36,703 nucleotides of DNA from Roseospira goensis. Lineage in GTDB: Bacteria; Pseudomonadota; Alphaproteobacteria; Rhodospirillales; Rhodospirillaceae. Under the pieces are notes generated by a model. That model was not told where the DNA came from and made no database searches. It was given only the letters and a program-made list of their open reading frames with translations. A program made the translations under genes and the position numbers. Each line of letters opens with the position of its first letter. The first letter of the stretch is position 1. Positions 1-5,635 of this stretch are shown one piece after another. The DNA lies in contig NZ_JACIGI010000035.1 in the NCBI RefSeq assembly GCF_014197795.1, forward strand, positions 1 to 36,703. The letters are read 5' to 3'.

Positions 1-2
1 AT

Positions 3-83
3 CGCGCCTTGAACGGCCTGACCCCGCTCGCGTACCTTCAAAACGCTCTCAAGGAGCCTTCTCCAGAGTCTCAGGCAGCCTGA
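3..83 (+). pseudogene. C-terminal end of a DDE transposase (gene cut by window edge)
   Basis: The frame opening at the left edge reads RALNGLTPLAYLQNALKEPS and stops at TGA 81-83. The pattern (A)LNGLTPxxYL is typical of the extreme C-terminus of the integrase-core (DDE) transposases of the IS3/IS481 groups, where RPHxALNGLTPxEY closes the catalytic domain. Only 26 codons are inside the window, so it cannot be told whether the gene is intact, and no terminal inverted repeat can be paired. It lies about 100 bp in front of a tRNA gene. The assignment rests on this short motif alone; a chance match is possible. Confidence 0.5.
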
Positions 84-108
84 ACCCATACACCCGGCGA
101 CGCCGGCG

Positions 109-137
109 TTGACCGCCGTGCCCCGGCCCCGTAAGGT
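109..137 (+). promoter_or_regulatory. Possible promoter of tRNA-Lys
   Basis: TTGACC (109-114) matches the -35 consensus at five of six positions and is followed after 17 bp by TAAGGT (132-137), a poor -10. The predicted start near 144 would leave a leader of about 44 nt before the tRNA. Pattern match only. Confidence 0.3.
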
Positions 138-187
138 GCGCGCCGCGACGCCGTAGCGCCACGGCCTGTGCGGCGTGCCATGCAGAA

Positions 188-263
188 GTGCCCATAGCTC
201 AGATGGTAGAGCAGCTGACTTTTAATCAGCGGGTCCCAGGTTCGAGTCCTGGTGGGCACACCA
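188..263 (+). tRNA. tRNA-Lys (anticodon UUU)
   Basis: A complete 76-nt cloverleaf can be folded. The acceptor arm GTGCCCA (188-194) pairs with TGGGCAC (253-259), followed by discriminator A and an encoded CCA (261-263). The D arm is GCTC/GAGC. The anticodon stem GCTGA/TCAGC (214-218/226-230) encloses loop CTTTTAA, giving anticodon TTT at 221-223. The T arm is CCAGG-TTCGAGT-CCTGG. It decodes AAA and AAG lysine codons. A T-rich run follows directly (264-270), consistent with factor-independent 3' termination. tRNA-Lys genes are common integration sites, and a transposase end lies just upstream, but no attachment-site duplication was found in the window. Confidence 0.97.
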
Positions 264-551
264 TTTTTTTCAGCGATATCAACAATGTACACTTCCCCAA
301 AAGCGCTCCGCCCGGTGGCGTATATCACCCGACGGGGTGGCGTATATCACTCGCTGTTCTGTAGCTCGGCAGTCGATTCGAGAAAGTCGCCAGACTTTTG
401 ACACGGTGGCCGTGCGGCCGGGCAGGGGCGTGGGCGGCCGAGGTATCACGCTGACGGGGGGCGCGGGACGGCGCCGCGGCGGCCGTCTGACCGGCGCCGA
501 CGCCGACCCGGACCATGTGGCGACGATCCGGGATCGTGTCTCAAGCGCCGC
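264..551. other. Convergent intergenic region with phased direct repeats
   Basis: The 288 bp between tRNA-Lys and the CobW gene (which end towards each other) hold no credible gene. The notable content is a 15-bp direct repeat, GGTGGCGTATATCAC, at 314-328 and 336-350. The two copies are spaced exactly 22 bp, about two helical turns, in an unusually AT-rich patch. The remainder (400-550) is GC-rich and featureless. Confidence 0.6.
314..350. repeat. Two 15-bp direct repeats, 22-bp period
   Basis: GGTGGCGTATATCAC occurs at 314-328 and again at 336-350 without mismatch. Read on the minus strand each copy is GTGATATACGCCACC, and GATATAC resembles a -10 hexamer. Same-face spacing is typical of operators for a dimeric regulator, but no regulator gene adjoins it. 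It may be a relict of the mobile DNA at the left edge. Confidence 0.7.
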
Positions 552-1586
552 TCAAACGGCCGCCGCGTCGAACCAGATCCGGGTGGCGGCCAGGTCGGCC
601 GGGTCGGCGTCGCGGGCGATCACCACCAGGGTCCCGATCAGGCCGGGGTCGGGGGTCCAGTCCAGGCGCCGCGGCGGATCGAACAGCAGGCGCACGCCCT
701 GGACGGCGTAGACCGCGCCGTCGTCGAAGGCCAGCACCCCCTTGGCCCGCAGCAGCCGGTCGCCCAGGGTCGTTTGCAGACCCCGCACCCAGGCCGCGTA
801 GCCGGCCCAGGTCACCGGACCGTCCAGGCGCAGCACCTGGCTGACGAAGCCATGTTGCGCGACGTGATCGGCCCCGGCGTGATCATGCCCATGCCCATGA
901 TCCGGGTGGTCGCAGCCGGGCGGACAGGCGGGCGGCGCCATGGCCCCCGCGGCGGTGCGCGATGTCAGGGTCCCGGTGCCCAAGACCACTGCGGGGGCGA
1001 TGGCGCCCGACACGGCGGCATGGCGGTCTGCGTGCGGGGCCAGACGGTCGAGCGCCGCCGCGACCGCCGCGACCTGCCCCGGCGTCGCCACGTCGCCCTT
1101 GGTCACGATCAGGCGGTCGGCCATCGCGACCTGGGTGCGGGCCTCGTCGAAGGCCGCGAGCTGGTCGGCCCCGTGCACGCTGTCCACCGTGGTCACGATG
1201 GCCGCCAGGTGGAAGAAGCGGGCGACGAACGGGCCGCCGGCCAGGGCGTTGGCGATGGGGCCGGGGTCGGCCAGGCCGGTGGTTTCGACCACCACGCGGG
1301 CGAAGGCCGGGATCTCGCCGCGCTCCCGCCTGTAGTAAAGGTCCTCCAGCGTCTCCTCGAGCGATGACGTCAGGGTGCAACAGATGCAGCCCGAGTCCAG
1401 CAGGACGGCGGTGTCCTCCTGGCCCGCGCTGACCAGGGCATGGTCCAGCCCGACGGCGCCGAACTCGTTGACGATCACGGCGGTGTCGGCGAAGCCGGGA
1501 TCGCGGATCAGCCGCGCCAGCAGCGTCGACTTGCCGCTGCCCAGGAAGCCGGTGAGCAGGACCAGGGGACAGGTCGCGGCGGCCAT
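552..1586 (-). CDS. CobW/COG0523-family GTP-dependent metallochaperone
   Basis: A 344-residue protein of the G3E GTPase family, whose members deliver or insert metals (zinc, cobalt, iron) into client enzymes in the cytoplasm. Walker A is GFLGSGKST (residues 13-21). NEFGAVGLDH (40-49) and the family's metal-binding GCICC (CxCC at 67-70) follow, then a Walker B-like VVETTGLADP and a TKGD base-recognition motif. A His/Cys-rich linker (CPPGCDHPDHGHGHDH) precedes the C-terminal CobW_C domain and probably binds extra metal. The start was set at the ATG 36 bp after the upstream amidase stop, because the frame upstream of it has no family homology. As the last gene of the amidohydrolase operon it could metallate the binuclear-metal amidohydrolase two genes upstream; that role is inference. 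The cobalamin-specific CobW role is less likely because no cob genes are nearby. Confidence 0.9.
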   Translation of the reverse strand: MAAATCPLVLLTGFLGSGKSTLLARLIRDPGFADTAVIVNEFGAVGLDHALVSAGQEDTAVLLDSGCICCTLTSSLEETLEDLYYRRERGEIPAFARVVVETTGLADPGPIANALAGGPFVARFFHLAAIVTTVDSVHGADQLAAFDEARTQVAMADRLIVTKGDVATPGQVAAVAAALDRLAPHADRHAAVSGAIAPAVVLGTGTLTSRTAAGAMAPPACPPGCDHPDHGHGHDHAGADHVAQHGFVSQVLRLDGPVTWAGYAAWVRGLQTTLGDRLLRAKGVLAFDDGAVYAVQGVRLLFDPPRRLDWTPDPGLIGTLVVIARDADPADLAATRIWFDAAAV

Positions 1587-1621
1587 GGACGCTCCACTGT
1601 GGACAGGGACAGGGGGACCGA

Positions 1622-2350
1622 TCAGCCGACCGCGACGTCTTCGCGCACCGGCAGGCCCTCCAGATAGGTCTGGACCTCGGTGGTGGGCATGACGTCGGCG
1701 TATTTGCAGTTCAGGTCGAACAGGTTGACGGCGTGGCTGGCCTGGAAGCGGTCGAAGGCCGTTTCCTCCGGGATCACCACCTTGAAGTTGAAGGAATAGG
1801 CGTCGACGCAGGTCGCCCGCAGGCAGCCCGAGGTGGTGCAGCCGGTCAGGATCAGCGTGTCGACGTCCAGGAAGTTCAGGTGGCTCATGAAGATGGTGCC
1901 GAAGAAGCAGGACGGCTTGCGCTTGCCGATCAGGATGTCCTTTGGCCGCGGCGCCAGCGGCGCCACCGTCTGGGTAGCGTGGGTGCCCTCGATGACCGTC
2001 TTTTCGGTGCCGCGGTGGCTCTTGCCGACCTGCACGCCGCTGTCGATCATGTCCGGGCGGCGCGCACTCTCGGTATAGAAGATCGGGATGTTCTTCTCGC
2101 GCGCGGTGTGCATCAGCGGCTCGATGTGCTTGACCGCCTCCCATGCCTCGGGGCCGCAGTGCGTGCGGTACTTTTTCAGGCCCTCCAGGATGTCCTCGGG
2201 CTGGTCGCCGCAGAAGTTGTACTGCACGTCGATGATGAACAGCGCCGGGCGGCTGCCGAAGCCGCCCCGCTTGCCGTAGCCGGAGGCGGCGTAGACCTCC
2301 TTGTCGCGCGGGGTGAGGTAGTCGTCCCAGATGCGTTTCGGCTCGGTCAT
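1622..2350 (-). CDS. Isochorismatase-fold amidohydrolase (N-carbamoylsarcosine/maleamate amidase type)
   Basis: A 242-residue cysteine hydrolase. The expected triad is visible: Asp41 in ALFIIDVQYNF, Lys143 in ILIGKRKPSCFFGT and nucleophile Cys176 in TGCTTSGCLRATCVDA. The TTSGCxRAT signature, with the long N-terminal segment IWDDYLTPRDKEVYAASGYG, places it near N-carbamoylsarcosine amidohydrolase and maleamate amidohydrolase (NicF) rather than true isochorismatases. These enzymes hydrolyse a carbamoyl or half-amide group, releasing ammonia. It is 68 bp downstream of the cyclic amidohydrolase and 35 bp upstream of the CobW gene, all on the same strand, so it most likely hydrolyses the ring-opened product. 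Translation may use one of two repeated GAAGGAC sequences in a tandemly repeated leader. Exact substrate is unknown. Confidence 0.88.
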   Translation of the reverse strand: MTEPKRIWDDYLTPRDKEVYAASGYGKRGGFGSRPALFIIDVQYNFCGDQPEDILEGLKKYRTHCGPEAWEAVKHIEPLMHTAREKNIPIFYTESARRPDMIDSGVQVGKSHRGTEKTVIEGTHATQTVAPLAPRPKDILIGKRKPSCFFGTIFMSHLNFLDVDTLILTGCTTSGCLRATCVDAYSFNFKVVIPEETAFDRFQASHAVNLFDLNCKYADVMPTTEVQTYLEGLPVREDVAVG

Positions 2351-2351
2351 G

Positions 2352-2416
2352 GTCGTCGGTGTCCTTCGGTTCGGGTCCTTCGGTTCGTGTCCTGCGGTCG
2401 GTGTCCGTTGGGGACG
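2352..2416. repeat. 14-bp tandem repeat carrying duplicated Shine-Dalgarno-like sequence
   Basis: The gap between the amidohydrolase and amidase genes consists of units of 14 bp. GTCCTTCGGTTCGG (2361-2374) and GTCCTTCGGTTCGT (2375-2388) differ at one base; two degenerate units (2389-2402, 2403-2416) and a partial unit flank them. On the transcribed strand this gives two copies of CCGAAGGAC in front of the amidase ATG. The proximal copy is at ribosome-binding distance. Confidence 0.75.
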
Positions 2417-2418
2417 GC

Positions 2419-3777
2419 CTACAGCCGGGCGAGGTAGCGGCCTCGCGGGTGTTCCCGCGCGCTGTCGGTGACGCGGCCGTCGCGCGCGATGGTCATGCCG
2501 CGCAAGACCGTCATCACCGGCCAGCCGGTCAGGCTGCGCCCTTCCAGCGGCGAATAGTCGGCGTAGGATTCGAGCGTCGCCGGGTCGACGGTGCGGGTCA
2601 GGTCGGGGTCGACCACCACCAGGTCGGCGTCGTATCCGACCGCGAGCTGCCCCTTGCCGCGCAGGCCGTAGAGCCGGGCCGGGGTGGCGCTGGTCAGGGC
2701 GGCGATGCGTTCGATCGGCACGCCGCGCTTGTGCACGCCCTCGTCGATCAGGCTCGGCAGCATGGTGGCGAGGCCGGGGAAGCCGTTGGTCGCCGACCAC
2801 AGCGCCGTCTTGGTCTCGCGCTTGCGGCCCACGTGGTCGGTGCCGATGGTGGTGACGGTGCCGTCCCGCACGCCCTCCCACAGCGCGTCCACATCGGCGG
2901 CCTGGCGCAGCGGAGGGTTGACCTTGGCCAGCGGCCCGCTGGGGTCGTCGCGGGTCATGGTCAAGAAGTGGGGGCAGGTCTCGACCGAGATGTCCGCCCG
3001 GTGGTCGCGGCGGTGGCGGCGCACCTCCTCCAGGGCCTCGCGGCTGGACAGGTGCACGATGTTGACCGGGCAGCCGGTCTTGGCCGCGAAGTAGCACACC
3101 CGGTGGACGTTCTCGGCCTCCAGGAAGTCGGGGCTCTGGTCGTCCCAGGCGGCCAGGTCGTCGCGCCCGGCCCGCCGCAGCGGATCGCGCAGCACCGGGA
3201 TGACCTCGACGTTCTCGCAGTGCACCCCCAGCACGGCGCCGGGGACGCGCCTGGCCTGCTGCATGGCGGCGAACAGCAGGCCGTCGTCGATCTCCGTGAA
3301 GCCCTTCGACAGGCCCGCCTGGCCCTTGTACATCAGGTAGATCTTGTAGGACGTGACGCCGAGCGCGTGCGACGCCTCCACCAGCGTTTCCACGTGCAGG
3401 CGATGGGTGATGCCGAAGTGAAAGCCGAAGTCGATGCAGCTTTGCGTCTCGGCGCGGTCGCGCACCGCCGGCAGGGCCTCGCGCGGGTCGGCGGAGCGGT
3501 GGAACGACAGCACGGTGGTCACCCCGCCCAGGGCGGCGGAGCGGGCCTCGGTCAGGAAATCGGTCTCCGGCGAGCCGAAGCCGAAATGCACATGCGGGTC
3601 GACCAGGCCGGGCATCACCCAGCGGCCGGCGCAGTCCACGGTCTCGCGCGCGGGCAGGGTGGTGCCGGGCTCCAGCAGGGCGGCGATGCGGCCGTCGCGG
3701 ACCCCGACGGCGCCGGGGACGACGCCGACGTCGGGCAGCACCAGGGCCGCGTTGGTCAACAGCAGATCCAGGGTCAT
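2419..3777 (-). CDS. Cyclic amidohydrolase (dihydropyrimidinase/hydantoinase/imidase family)
   Basis: A 452-residue TIM-barrel metal-dependent hydrolase that should open a cyclic amide, imide or ureide ring. All binuclear-centre ligands are present: His62 and His64 (PHVHFG), the carboxylated-lysine position Lys145 (GVTSYKIYL), His186 (VHCEN), His242 (VHLSS) and Asp314 (TIGTDH). Their spacing closely follows D-hydantoinase (59, 61, 150, 183, 239, 315). The ATG at 3777 has GGGAG five bases upstream. Dihydropyrimidinase, allantoinase, hydantoinase and imidase cannot be separated by sequence reading alone. Neighbouring amidase, NTF2-like and metallochaperone genes suggest catabolism rather than pyrimidine synthesis. 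A perfect TTGACA overlapped downstream by a regulator palindrome lies about 100 bp before the gene. Confidence 0.88.
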   Translation of the reverse strand: MTLDLLLTNAALVLPDVGVVPGAVGVRDGRIAALLEPGTTLPARETVDCAGRWVMPGLVDPHVHFGFGSPETDFLTEARSAALGGVTTVLSFHRSADPREALPAVRDRAETQSCIDFGFHFGITHRLHVETLVEASHALGVTSYKIYLMYKGQAGLSKGFTEIDDGLLFAAMQQARRVPGAVLGVHCENVEVIPVLRDPLRRAGRDDLAAWDDQSPDFLEAENVHRVCYFAAKTGCPVNIVHLSSREALEEVRRHRRDHRADISVETCPHFLTMTRDDPSGPLAKVNPPLRQAADVDALWEGVRDGTVTTIGTDHVGRKRETKTALWSATNGFPGLATMLPSLIDEGVHKRGVPIERIAALTSATPARLYGLRGKGQLAVGYDADLVVVDPDLTRTVDPATLESYADYSPLEGRSLTGWPVMTVLRGMTIARDGRVTDSAREHPRGRYLARL

Positions 3778-3876
3778 GACGCTCCCACAGGCTGGCACGG
3801 GGGGACGCGGGCGGTGCGGATCCCGGTGTGGGCCGGCGCGCTCCCGCGGGACCGGTCCCGACCGGCCCTGTCGGGT

Positions 3877-3907
3877 ATTTTGTCGACAGTTTGGGGGGTG
3901 GTGTCAA
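3877..3907 (-). promoter_or_regulatory. Amidohydrolase operon promoter with overlapping GntR operator
   Basis: On the minus strand TTGACA (3907-3902) is a perfect -35 box. Seventeen bases further lies GACAAA, and CAAAAT lies two bases beyond that; both are imperfect -10 candidates. The palindromic element with core TGTCGACA (3881-3888; whole site 3877-3892, 13 of 16 matches to AAACTGTCGACAGTTT) covers the spacer and -10 region. That is where a repressor would exclude RNA polymerase. Confidence 0.55.
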
Positions 3908-4162
3908 GCTCGGCGCGTATTGGGCGCCGCGTGATCGCCTCCACTCGGCGCCCAGTGCGCCGGACCGGCGAGTGCGCGACACCGACCGGGGCGCGCCCCT
4001 CTGCGCCTGTGGAGGGCCGCCAAGTCTTTGTATTGCTGAGGAGAAATCGGACCCAAAGGCCCCCGGGCCTGTCACCGGTCGGCCGCGACGGCGGACCGGC
4101 GCAGGATGGCACCGCCGCGCCCATGCCATGCGGGTCGGCCGGGAGCCAACGGGGCAGCCGAA

Positions 4163-4178
4163 AAACTGTCGACAGTTT
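4163..4178. promoter_or_regulatory. Perfect 16-bp palindromic operator AAACTGTCGACAGTTT
   Basis: This is a perfect self-complementary 16-mer in an otherwise GC-rich context, 19 bp downstream of the NTF2-like stop codon. Variants occur at 3877-3892 and 5520-5535, and the 8-bp core at 5460-5467. The best candidate ligand is the GntR/FCD regulator encoded at 4682-5359, because dimeric FCD regulators bind short palindromes near their own genes. Confidence 0.65.
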
Positions 4179-4197
4179 ATCCGGAGTCGGGCGGCGC

Positions 4198-4599
4198 TCA
4201 GGCGGCGTCGCGCGCCGGCGGGCGGACGAAGGCGGTGTCGTTCCACACCATCTGGCTCTGGATGCGGCCGTCCCGGACCACGAAGCGGTCGATGAAGCGG
4301 ATGCCCTCGAACGGGGTGCCGTCGGTCCACACGCCGAACAGGGTGCCCGAACAGTAGACCACGCGTTCGTCCGCCTGGGTGCCGGGGGCGACGTCGACGC
4401 GTTCGATGACCTTGTCGACGCTCTGGTAGCGCCGCGCCGAGCCGGCGAAGATCTCGGCCGCCGTGCGGCGCGGGGCGCCACCGGGGAATACGATCTCGGC
4501 GTCCTCGGCCAGGAAGCCCTGAGCGGCCGCCACGTCGCGTGCGGCGCTGGCGGTCAGGTAGGCGCGCACGAGCGCCTCGGGGGACACTGTTGAGGCCAT
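4198..4599 (-). CDS. NTF2-like (SnoaL/ketosteroid-isomerase fold) protein
   Basis: A 133-residue protein of NTF2-like size. An N-terminal helix pair (VRAYLTASAARDVAAAQGFLAEDAEIVFPGG) is followed by alternating strands ending in FIDRFVVRDGRIQSQMVWNDTAF, the usual cone-shaped alpha+beta layout. The family includes isomerases, dehydratases, small hydrolases and non-catalytic binding proteins, so no reaction can be assigned. It lies 82 bp downstream of the GntR-type regulator on the same strand and upstream of the amidohydrolase, which suggests a role on the same substrate. The sequence between it and the amidohydrolase contains its own promoter-like elements, so the two need not be cotranscribed. 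The start at 4599 is the first ATG; no strong ribosome-binding site is visible. Confidence 0.75.
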   Translation of the reverse strand: MASTVSPEALVRAYLTASAARDVAAAQGFLAEDAEIVFPGGAPRRTAAEIFAGSARRYQSVDKVIERVDVAPGTQADERVVYCSGTLFGVWTDGTPFEGIRFIDRFVVRDGRIQSQMVWNDTAFVRPPARDAA

Positions 4600-4681
4600 G
4601 GGCCGTCTCCTTCGATCGGCAAGGGGGGGACTGTCGCCCGCGTGCCGCGGGACGGACCGGGCGGGCGCGGTGCGGTTGGGG

Positions 4682-5359
4682 CTACGCGGCGGTGTTATCG
4701 GCCCGGCGCGGCGCCTGGTCGGGCAGCGTCGCCAGCAGCAACTCGGTGGCGCGGGAGATGTGCGAGCGCATCAGCGACTCCGCCAGGGCGGGATCGCGGA
4801 TCTGAAGCGCGCGCAGGATCTGCCAGTGCTCGTCCAGCGCCTCGCCGCGCCGGCCGGGCAGGGCGCCCGAGCGGCGCCGGTACAGCCGCAAGAGGTGGTA
4901 GAGTTCCTCGCACAGCAGGTGGCGGATGCGGCTGTTCCCGGAGCCCTCCGCGATCCGCACATGCACGTCGAAAACGTCGGGCGTCTCGCCGTCCGGCCCG
5001 GGCAGGCCGGCGCGCCGCCGCTCGAAGCGTTCGATCAGGGCGGCGATCTCGGCGTCGCTCATGTGAGTCGCGGCGAGGCGCGCGGCCATGCCCTCGGCGG
5101 CCTCGCGAAGCTGGAAGATCTCGACCATGTCGCGCACCGACAGCGAGACGACGCGGGCGCGCATGTACGGCTCGCGGGTGACCAGGCGCAGGCCCTGCAG
5201 GCGTTGCACCGCCTCGCGCACCGGGCCGCGCCCGATCTCCAGGGTGTGCGACAGCGCCACCTCGTTGACGATGCCGCCCAGCGGCAGGGCGCCGGACATG
5301 ATCATCGCGTAGATGCTTTCAAAGGCCTTCTCGGCCAGGGTCTGCTGTTCGGACGACAT
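4682..5359 (-). CDS. GntR-family transcriptional regulator, FadR/FCD subfamily
   Basis: A 225-residue regulator. Residues 5-70 form the GntR winged helix (EKAFESIYAMIMSGALPLGGIVNEVALSHTL, then GRGPVREAVQRLQGLRLV). Residues about 80-215 form the helical FCD ligand-binding domain, with Asp/His residues at typical metal-site places (FDVHVRIAEGSGN, DEHWQIL, RSHI). FCD regulators bind small organic acids and usually repress adjacent catabolic genes. The divergent aconitase-family gene and the downstream amidohydrolase operon both have copies of a TGTCGACA-centred palindrome, which is the likely operator. The same core lies on this gene's own predicted transcription start, suggesting autoregulation. 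Its leader is unusual: periodic C4 tracts end about 20 nt before the ATG and no clear ribosome-binding site is visible. Confidence 0.9.
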   Translation of the reverse strand: MSSEQQTLAEKAFESIYAMIMSGALPLGGIVNEVALSHTLEIGRGPVREAVQRLQGLRLVTREPYMRARVVSLSVRDMVEIFQLREAAEGMAARLAATHMSDAEIAALIERFERRRAGLPGPDGETPDVFDVHVRIAEGSGNSRIRHLLCEELYHLLRLYRRRSGALPGRRGEALDEHWQILRALQIRDPALAESLMRSHISRATELLLATLPDQAPRRADNTAA

Positions 5360-5378
5360 GTCGGGGGCTCGGCGCTCC

Positions 5379-5437
5379 GGGGTTCGGGGACAGGGGTTCG
5401 GGGATAGGGGCGAGGGGATAGGGGCGAGGGGGCAGGG
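5379..5437 (-). repeat. GGGGNNN heptad array in the gntR leader
   Basis: On the plus strand GGGG tracts start at 5379, 5386, 5393, 5400, 5407, 5414, 5421 and 5428, an exact 7-nt period with loops TTC, ACA, TTC, ATA, CGA, ATA and CGA. A ninth shorter tract is at 5435-5437. This is a strong G-quadruplex-forming pattern on the template strand of gntR. In the gntR transcript it becomes a cytosine-rich, guanine-poor leader resembling a Rho-loading region. Confidence 0.85.
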
Positions 5438-5459
5438 TGGCGGCCGGTCCCGGCCGCAG

Positions 5460-5477
5460 TGTCGACACCGGACTATA
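5460..5477 (-). promoter_or_regulatory. Predicted gntR -10 element and operator core
   Basis: Read on the minus strand, TATAGT (5477-5472) matches the -10 consensus at five of six positions; its -35 is weak. The start would fall near 5464, inside TGTCGACA (5460-5467), the core of the palindrome found upstream of the neighbouring genes. Binding here would block the regulator's own transcription. Confidence 0.4.
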
Positions 5478-5519
5478 TCAGACTGTCTTCGGAAAAGGAA
5501 AACAAGTGATGCGATGGCA

Positions 5520-5535
5520 AAAGTGTTGACAGTTT
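5520..5535 (+). promoter_or_regulatory. GntR operator overlapping aconitase-gene -35 box
   Basis: AAAGTGTTGACAGTTT matches AAACTGTCGACAGTTT at 14 of 16 positions. It contains a perfect -35 hexamer TTGACA (5526-5531) pointing towards the aconitase gene, whose ATG is 100 bp further on. The -10 (GACGAT after 17 bp) is poor. A regulator bound here would occlude or modulate the promoter. The site is 64 bp centre to centre from the core at 5460-5467, about six helical turns. Confidence 0.55.
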
Positions 5536-5635
5536 AAGGCGCGCGGGAGACGATCATGCGAGGCCCGGCCCGGCGCGCCACCGGTGTGCGCGCCGCGTCG
5601 GTCGGCCCCCTCTCACCGTCGAGGACGCGCCGCCC

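Larger units (their letters stand above)
3778..4197. other. Promoter/operator region of the amidohydrolase operon
   Basis: These 420 bp between the NTF2-like gene and the amidohydrolase gene contain no convincing ORF of their own. They hold one perfect 16-bp palindrome (4163-4178), a 13/16 copy (3877-3892) and a perfect -35 hexamer on the minus strand (3902-3907). The palindrome centres are 286 bp apart, close to an integral 27 helical turns, so looping between them is possible. Confidence 0.6.

Noticed and set aside
282-295. FNR-like half site GATATCAAC downstream of tRNA-Lys
   Set aside because: Only the ATCAA half is present; the TTGAT half at the required spacing is missing.
71-328. Minus-strand ORF containing PTRTRTWDPLIKSQLLYHL
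   Set aside because: This is the reverse translation of tRNA-Lys, a well-known spurious protein in databases.
2359-4593. A 744-codon plus-strand ORF opposite the amidohydrolase and NTF2-like genes
   Set aside because: Antisense shadow of motif-bearing genes and of the operator region; no ribosome-binding site or domain.
4583-4600. Another copy of the GntR palindrome at the NTF2-like start codon (ACTGTTGAGG)
   Set aside because: Only a few bases of one half-site match and it lies in the coding region.
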